Part shown: positions 5,122 to 6,500 of the stretch, piece after piece
Layout of the letters: each line of letters begins with the position of its first letter
Numbering within the stretch: the stretch's first letter is position 1
Notes under the pieces: generated by a model
Seen by the model: the letters and a program-made list of their open reading frames with translations, nothing else
What the model was told of the DNA's origin: nothing
The model's database searches: none
DNA from: Ruminococcus sp.
Lineage (GTDB): Bacteria > Bacillota > Clostridia > Oscillospirales > Ruminococcaceae
Length of the DNA stretch: 6,500 nucleotides
Direction: 5' to 3'
Assembly (NCBI GenBank): GCA_014799675.1
Contig: JAAVHM010000037.1
Coordinates: 13,323-19,822, forward strand
Position numbers and translations under genes: made by a program

Positions 5122-5865
5122 GTTTCTTAACAAAATATCGGAAACTGCGAACGCCGCATTTTCAAAAAACAACTCGTCGCTTTCTCCGTCTTGGCTTATT
5201 TCCTCATACGGGGCAATTCCGTCTGCCACCGAAACGGACACGTCCGCATTTCCACCAATAAGCTTTTTAATGCTTTCTTTGATTTCCTCGGCGCAGTCCT
5301 CGTTGTCGGAACGCTTGCTCTGCCCCGCACTATAGATGTTAAATTTGACCTCGCCGTCCTCGGAAATTTCCACGGTAATACCTGCGCCTGTCATTATACT
5401 GTCATAATTTTTGTCAATATTTTCCTTCATGTCATTGTACCAATTCTTAGGTATCTCCGCCTTTATTTTCGCCATGACCTCATTGCAGAAGTCGGGGTCG
5501 CTTTTCATCTTTTCGATAGCGGCGGGAGTGGCAACAAATGCTATCATATGGGTTTTTGTGATATCTCCGTAGGAAACGCTTGCAGGCTCTTTCATAGGCA
5601 AGGAGACCTTTTCCAGTTCCTTTTGCGTACAGCTTTCCTTGAAAAGAAGCTCCTTTGGGAAATCCTTTCTGTTCCAAAGAGATATTTGGGAAGTGTCCAA
5701 AGCATGGAAAAAGCTTTCTCCGTAATATTCATTCATAGAGTTTTTAAAATAATCAAAGCCCCCGAACTCATTCCTTAAAACACTGTCAAAGCTGCTTACC
5801 GACGACGTTTTTTCGGTACTTCCAACCGCACCCGAATATCCCGCCAAGCTTACAGAACCTATCAA
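5110..5865 (-). CDS. Hypothetical cytosolic protein, about 251 aa
   Basis: I do not recognise this protein with confidence. It has no signal peptide or membrane helix. The N-terminal 20 or so residues are Gly/Ser/Ala/Val-rich (SLAGYSGAVGSTEKTSS) and probably disordered, followed by an aromatic-rich segment (FDYFKNSMNEYYGESFFHAL). A central block, VATPAAIEKMKSDPDF (residues 111-126), leads into a charged helix-rich stretch, then ITVEISEDGEVKFNIYS (163-179), and an acidic helical C terminus. The pattern 'P-x-x-x-x-K-M-x-x-DP' followed by a strand with 'DG' resembles small uncharacterised clostridial proteins such as those in DUF6033; this is a recollection, not a match. The preferred start is TTG at 5865, with GGGAGGG (5873-5879) 7 nt upstream; a TTG at 5889 would place this SD inside the coding region. 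It lies 28 nt after the HAD gene and 55 nt before purC. The purine link is positional only. Confidence 0.8.
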   Translation of the reverse strand: MIGSVSLAGYSGAVGSTEKTSSVSSFDSVLRNEFGGFDYFKNSMNEYYGESFFHALDTSQISLWNRKDFPKELLFKESCTQKELEKVSLPMKEPASVSYGDITKTHMIAFVATPAAIEKMKSDPDFCNEVMAKIKAEIPKNWYNDMKENIDKNYDSIMTGAGITVEISEDGEVKFNIYSAGQSKRSDNEDCAEEIKESIKKLIGGNADVSVSVADGIAPYEEISQDGESDELFFENAAFAVSDILLRNHRG

Positions 5866-5872
5866 AGACGAT

Positions 5873-5879
5873 CCCTCCC
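5873..5879 (-). promoter_or_regulatory. Ribosome site that sets a TTG start
   Basis: GGGAGGG on the minus strand lies 7 nt before TTG at 5863-5865. No ATG or GTG is suitably placed, so this strong SD is the reason for choosing a TTG start. Confidence 0.65.
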
Positions 5880-5893
5880 GTAAAATCAAAAAG

Positions 5894-6500
5894 TTATTTT
5901 AACACGATTTCCAAAATATCTTTCGGCACGGTCGCTATGTAATCCGCCCCCGCTTCTTCAAGCTCGGGACGGCTTCCGTACCCGAAAAGCGCGCCGATTG
6001 AAGCAATTCCAACCGCCTTTGCGCCCTCTATGTCGTAGAACCTGTCGCCTATCATAACAGCCTGTCCCAAGTCGGTTTCGCCGCATTTTTCAAGAGCGTT
6101 TCTGATAATGCCCGCCTTTTTGCCGTTCGTCCCGTCGGAAGCAGCCCCGCAGACCGCTGTAAAAAACTCCCTTATCTCAAAATGGGAAACTATTTGCTCC
6201 GCAAAATGCACGGGCTTTGTTGTTGCCACCGCAAGTATTTTTCCAGCGTTTTTAAGCTGTTCCAAAACGTCATAAATGCCGTCATACAGCGAATTTTCTA
6301 TAACGCAGTAGTCCTTGTAACGCTCCCTGTAAATATCCGCCGCCCGCTTTGCCTGCTCATTATCCATACCGCAGAATTGCTCAAAAGAATATTCCAGCGG
6401 CGGCCCGAGAAATTCATTAAGTACCTCATCGGCGGGAATTTTCAGGCTCATCTTGTCAAGAGCGTACTTGACAGAATTAAATATTCCCGGGGACGAATCG
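5894..6500 (-). CDS. HAD-superfamily hydrolase, N terminus outside the window (partial)
   Basis: Probable phosphatase of the haloacid dehalogenase superfamily, phosphoglycolate phosphatase/PGMB-like group. The frame is open to the right edge: 16 codons (DSSPGIFNSVKYALDK) precede the first internal ATG at 6451, and they match the usual sequence right after motif I (DxDGTLxDS). The true start and the catalytic Asp pair are thus off the window, and 201 residues are visible. After a helical cap (about residues 17-75) come motif II, VATTKP (91-96, Thr), a motif III lysine in GTNGKKAG (Lys127 or Lys128), and motif IV IGDRFYDIEGA (150-160) with the metal-binding Asp pair. The C-terminal GALFGYGSRPELEEAGAD is typical of this group. 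The substrate cannot be read from the sequence; a nucleotide or sugar phosphate is possible given the pur neighbours, but housekeeping repair of phosphoglycolate is equally likely. It ends 28 nt before the next gene. Confidence 0.9.
   Translation of the reverse strand, partial: DSSPGIFNSVKYALDKMSLKIPADEVLNEFLGPPLEYSFEQFCGMDNEQAKRAADIYRERYKDYCVIENSLYDGIYDVLEQLKNAGKILAVATTKPVHFAEQIVSHFEIREFFTAVCGAASDGTNGKKAGIIRNALEKCGETDLGQAVMIGDRFYDIEGAKAVGIASIGALFGYGSRPELEEAGADYIATVPKDILEIVLK

Noticed and set aside
5191..5778. A 195-codon open frame on the plus strand, hydrophobic in places
   Set aside because: Antisense to the hypothetical gene, which has the better SD, operon spacing and soluble-protein composition; the apparent hydrophobicity is typical of reversed codons.
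5894..6451. HAD hydrolase as a complete 185-aa protein starting at the ATG at 6451
   Set aside because: The frame stays open upstream and encodes the conserved residues following motif I, so the gene is cut by the window edge rather than short.

Overview
The window is a run of genes all on the minus strand, so transcription goes from high to low coordinates. Most of it is part of a de novo purine (IMP) biosynthesis cluster. The close packing, good AGGAGG-type ribosome sites, one or two TTG starts, about 50 % G+C by eye, and the pairing of a classical PurF with a 'MGGFFG' PurF-like paralogue suggest a Firmicute of the class Clostridia (Ruminococcaceae/Oscillospiraceae-like). This assignment is an inference; no marker gene is present.

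In order of transcription: (1) a HAD-superfamily hydrolase whose N terminus lies beyond the right edge (5894-6500); (2) an unrecognised cytosolic protein of about 251 aa with a probable TTG start (5110-5865); (3) purC, SAICAR synthetase (4338-5054); (4) a 140-bp gap with a GC-rich, multi-hairpin repeat-like element that also contains a terminator-like hairpin; (5) a PurF-like protein with an intact PRPP loop and Fe-S cysteines but no glutaminase nucleophile (2776-4197); (6) an 87-bp fossil of the 3' end of a second copy of that gene, which now supplies the purF ribosome site; (7) purF proper (1273-2688); (8) a 60-codon, about 19 % G+C small ORF wedged between purF and purM (1071-1253); (9) purM (13-1047), followed at the left edge by a small tandem repeat.

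PurF makes phosphoribosylamine from PRPP and glutamine, PurM closes the imidazole ring of AIR, and PurC adds aspartate to CAIR, so the cluster carries steps 1, 5 and the SAICAR step. The other pur genes are not in view. No guanine riboswitch or convincing PurR operator is visible; the gap upstream of purC is only 55 bp, so the main control site may lie further upstream.

The points most worth a second look are the apparently glutaminase-dead PurF paralogue next to an intact PurF, the fossil tail between them, the AT-rich small gene inside the operon, and the possible attenuator-like fold between purC and the paralogue. None of these amounts to a demonstrated new system.
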